Assembly (NCBI GenBank): GCA_026419655.1
Contig: JANZZA010000502.1
Location: 1-15,030 of the forward strand
Source: Armatimonadota bacterium
GTDB taxonomy: Bacteria > Armatimonadota > Zipacnadia > Zipacnadales > FEN-943
Length of the DNA: 15,030 nt
Direction: 5' to 3'
A program made the translations under genes and the position numbers. Under the pieces are notes generated by a model. That model saw nothing but the letters and a program-made list of their open reading frames with translations, made no database searches and was not told the origin of the DNA. Positions 13,260-15,030 of this stretch are shown in pieces (within the stretch, counting starts at the first letter, position 1; every line of letters begins with the position of its first letter).

Positions 13260-13379
13260 AGACTGTTGCAAAAGTGACTTTGCCGGCCGCCAGAGTAAAT
13301 CGCAGGTAAAAAGTCGGTCGTGCAGCGTTGTGCATTTTCCTCGGTGGAGGTAAGCCGACACCAGGTTTTGCAACAGTCT
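13260..13379 (+). repeat. Type I inverted-repeat element, copy 4 (best preserved)
   Basis: This unit is exactly 120 bp, with perfect 14-bp inverted ends: AGACTGTTGCAAAA (13260-13273) and TTTTGCAACAGTCT (13366-13379). Because its ends are intact, it is the best template for searching the family. It lies 61 bases downstream of the response regulator stop and contains no gene. Confidence 0.85.
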
Positions 13380-13440
13380 CCAAAAGGCCTGCCCTGCACG
13401 AAACAGATTGCGACAAGAACAAAGGTTGCACCCCTGTTTT

Positions 13441-14454
13441 TCACAAGATCCGGTGTATATCTATAAAGCGATCGGCCGGAGAGGGCTCCTCTTGCTCTTC
13501 GAGCCACCGGCTAAGGGGGATACCCGCCTGGGCTGCGACGAGGGCGAGAAGACTGGCCGTCTCGCCGTCGAATCCTCCGGGCCGCTCGCGAGCGCACAAA
13601 AGGCACCCCAGGGGGCCGTGAGGTCCCGGGATGCACAAAGCGACGGCCCCCGCCAGGCCAAGGGCTGCGAGATGGTCGTCCATAGCTGGCGTGCCGAAGA
13701 GCAGGTCGGCGGCCAAGACGGGCCGGTCCTCAGCCATGGCCGCGGTCAGCAAGGGTGATGCAGGCAGCACCCAGCCCTCCATGACTCCTATCCCCGAGCC
13801 CCAAGCTGCCGCTACCTGAAAGTATCCGGAGCGGTGAGCCAGCACCGCGGACAGGTCAGCGCTGCTGAGCCGCGCCGCGGTCTCACACAGCACCTGCAGC
13901 GCTACCGTTGGCTCATGGGCGGCAGAGAGCTTTTCGGGCAGGGCCCGAAAAACAGCAAGGCTTGTCTCGGCGTGCCCAACCTCTCCCTGCAGGCTTGCCC
14001 GATGGGCCTGAAGCTGCTGGGCCAGGGCCGCGAGCTCCGCGGCAAGCCGCAGATTTGAGAGTACCACTTCTCTTTTTTCCAGGCCGCGCCGCAGGGCCTG
14101 TAGTAGCTGCTCGCACGTAAAGGGCTTGCACAGATACTCATAAGCCCCCAGCCGCAGCGCAGCGACAGCGGTATCAAGGGACGCCAGGCTTGTGGTAACA
14201 ATGACCACCGCCTGCGGATCCCTGTCGCGAATCTCCTCCACCAGGCTCAGGCCGTTGCCATCGGGCAAAAAGATATCCACCACGGCAGCCGGGAAGCTCT
14301 GCTCAGCCAGGAGGGCACGGGCCTCAGCGGCTGACGTCACGCCCAGGGGCTGATATCCGGCTTCTACCAGCTCGTGGCACAGGTCGGCCCGCGTCTGGTC
14401 CTCCCCGCCGACCACCAGCACAGCGGTGGGTTCAGCCGACGAAGGCGTCCTCAT
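13441..14454 (-). CDS. Response regulator with C-terminal GAF-like domain
   Basis: This 337-residue cytoplasmic protein starts at ATG 14454 in my choice, directly before the receiver domain. An in-frame ATG at 14562 would add 36 Arg/His-rich residues. No strong ribosome site fits either, so the start is uncertain. The receiver domain (about 10-125) keeps the phosphoacceptor Asp60 (VVDIFLPDGNG), Thr87/88 and Lys110 (CKPF). The usual double-Asp pocket is Glu18-Asp19. Residues 125-170 look like a coiled-coil linker, and 180-318 resemble a GAF domain (LSAAHEPTVALQVLCETAARL, VLAHRSGYFQVAAAWGSG, GPLGCLLCARERPGGFDGETASLLALVAAQAG). There is no DNA-binding, kinase, GGDEF or HD-GYP output, and no histidine kinase nearby, so it may pass a signal through protein contacts. 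The C-terminal end is close to the repeat cluster. Confidence 0.88.
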   Translation of the reverse strand: MRTPSSAEPTAVLVVGGEDQTRADLCHELVEAGYQPLGVTSAAEARALLAEQSFPAAVVDIFLPDGNGLSLVEEIRDRDPQAVVIVTTSLASLDTAVAALRLGAYEYLCKPFTCEQLLQALRRGLEKREVVLSNLRLAAELAALAQQLQAHRASLQGEVGHAETSLAVFRALPEKLSAAHEPTVALQVLCETAARLSSADLSAVLAHRSGYFQVAAAWGSGIGVMEGWVLPASPLLTAAMAEDRPVLAADLLFGTPAMDDHLAALGLAGAVALCIPGPHGPLGCLLCARERPGGFDGETASLLALVAAQAGIPLSRWLEEQEEPSPADRFIDIHRIL

Positions 14455-14648
14455 GGTCGCGACACGGCCGTGTGCCTCCACCGCGCTTGTGGCGGGGCTG
14501 CGGGGTATTATCTGCCGCTGTACTGCTGGCGGCCGCCTGTGATGCAGCCCCCTTTGTAGCACCGAAACGCAGACCGCGCCCTGCCCACCCCGCCCGCCGG
14601 ACCGCCGTGGAACATTGCAGCTTGTGTCCTCACCAGTTCCGCTGCTCG

Positions 14649-14661
14649 AGACACTGTGTCT
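14649..14661. other. Short perfect dyad between acylphosphatase and response regulator
   Basis: AGACAC-T-GTGTCT is a perfect 6-bp dyad about one base apart, in the gap between the two (-) strand genes. Such a dyad could bind a dimeric regulator. Its length makes chance occurrence quite possible. Confidence 0.25.
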
Positions 14662-14686
14662 ACCCAGAAGCTCCCCGGACGGTCGC

Positions 14687-15016
14687 TCAGTCGCCCGAAG
14701 GAACCCAGACCGAGGGCGCTACAGCAAAGGGCATGGGCAGGTCGCCGCGCGGGTCGCTCCATTCGGTGTAGACCTTGCTCACGTAAGCTGCTGATGGCCC
14801 ACGCCGCAGCTCTTCCAGGAGTCGCTGTAGCGCCTCTGGCGGCCCCTCAGCGAGCCCCTCTACCTCGTCATGGCCCCGATTCCGCACCCATCCCGACAGC
14901 CGCAGGCTATTGCCACCGCGCTGGGCAAAGAAACGGAAGCTCACACCCTGGCCGCGGCCCGAAATGACCGCTCTGAGCCGTCGTTTGGGTTGTGTCTCCG
15001 ATTTATGCGCGCTCAA
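14687..15016 (-). CDS. acyP: Acylphosphatase (start uncertain, possibly partial)
   Basis: A small enzyme that hydrolyses acyl phosphates such as acetyl- or carbamoyl-phosphate. The signature GRGQGVSFRFF (20-30) holds the catalytic Arg28, and GWVRNRG (42-48) the catalytic Asn46. VEGLAEGPPEALQRLLEELRRGP continues the fold. Typical members read GRVQGVGFR, so Val is Gly and the following Gly is Ser here, which are mild departures. The C-terminal extension (about 90-109) is longer than the usual 90-residue form. The TTG at 15016 is the only start codon inside the window in this frame, and the frame is still open to the window edge, so the real start may lie beyond 15030. The ATG at 15024 is out of frame. 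The gene is 232 bases upstream of the response regulator. Confidence 0.9.
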   Translation of the reverse strand: MSAHKSETQPKRRLRAVISGRGQGVSFRFFAQRGGNSLRLSGWVRNRGHDEVEGLAEGPPEALQRLLEELRRGPSAAYVSKVYTEWSDPRGDLPMPFAVAPSVWVPSGD

Positions 15017-15030
15017 CCTGACATCGGCGG

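Larger units (their letters stand above)
12810..13440. other. Repeat-filled intergenic region (631 bp)
   Basis: This gap lies between the methyltransferase (start) and the response regulator (stop), both on the (-) strand. Positions 12810-13000 hold the methyltransferase ribosome site and degenerate fragments that recall repeat ends (GGTTTTGTTTCGGGCGAGTCTCC at about 12933-12955 and GGCTGCAAAATC at 12960-12971). Positions 13001-13379 are three back-to-back elements, I-II-I. Positions 13380-13440 resemble the interior of type II, with no recognisable end. A long (+) frame runs across the region, but it has no family likeness and crosses repeats, so I call no gene. Confidence 0.7.

Noticed and set aside
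12394..13353. Long (+) frame of 319 codons over the methyltransferase and repeat region
   Set aside because: Its first half is the antisense of a clear methyltransferase gene and the second half crosses repeat elements. There is no ribosome site or recognisable domain.
9478..13379. CRISPR array
   Set aside because: The units are 115-130 bp with diverged interiors, not 20-40-bp identical repeats with unique spacers, and no cas genes are present.
13001..13379. Insertion sequence with transposase
   Set aside because: The elements are too short for a transposase and no transposase motif appears. At most they are non-autonomous derivatives.
14455..14562. N-terminal extension of the response regulator to ATG 14562
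   Set aside because: The 36 extra residues are Arg/His/Pro-rich and unlike receiver-domain leaders, and no ribosome site was seen. The start remains uncertain.
14472..14771. (+) strand frames of about 99-103 codons opposite the acylphosphatase and the gap
   Set aside because: They are antisense shadows of high-GC sequence, without ribosome sites or recognisable motifs.

Overview
The window is high-GC bacterial chromosome with ordinary bacterial signals: Shine-Dalgarno sites, GTG and possible TTG starts, a lipobox lipoprotein, and one near-consensus sigma70 promoter. Isolated biosynthetic genes, a large secreted beta-helix/LamG protein, a PD40 lipoprotein and many intergenic repeats suggest an environmental Gram-negative-like lineage. 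An Armatimonadota-like or similar candidate phylum is my guess, but the sequence alone does not fix the phylum. No phage, transposase, CRISPR array, rRNA or tRNA was seen.

Layout. Positions 1-3194 (+) hold a branched-chain amino acid operon: the 3' end of ilvB, then ilvN, a secreted pentapeptide-repeat protein, a small membrane protein, and ilvC. The two unfamiliar genes sit inside the pathway operon, and the membrane-protein gene ends 2 bases before the ilvC start. Positions 3575-5887 (+) hold glgC (ADP-glucose synthesis) and an extended-SDR nucleotide-sugar epimerase. Positions 6230-9289 (-) hold a 1019-residue exported pectate-lyase-fold protein with a C-terminal LamG domain. Positions 10009-10968 (+) hold a six-bladed TolB/PD40 lipoprotein with a clear promoter and a perfect hairpin near the predicted transcript start. 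It converges, through a strong terminator hairpin, on a (-) strand methyltransferase-PfkB kinase pair (12809-11040). The remaining (-) strand genes are a response regulator with a GAF-like domain (14454-13441) and an acylphosphatase at the window edge (15016-14687).

The most unusual content is intergenic. The gaps at 9290-10008 and 12810-13440, and partly 3195-3574, carry short elements of about 115-130 bp bounded by inverted repeats. There are four type I copies, all close to 120 bp, and two or three type II copies. Both types end in a related motif (about GACTGTTGCAAAA, reading inward), and they alternate I-II-I in two separate gaps. No transposase is present. They look like a non-autonomous MITE/REP-like family or a structured-RNA repeat. 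A second notable point is the ketol-acid reductoisomerase, whose cofactor loop carries acidic residues where NADPH enzymes normally have phosphate-binding ones, which suggests NADH use. A third is a stack of inward-facing cysteines at exact 20-residue spacing in the pentapeptide protein.
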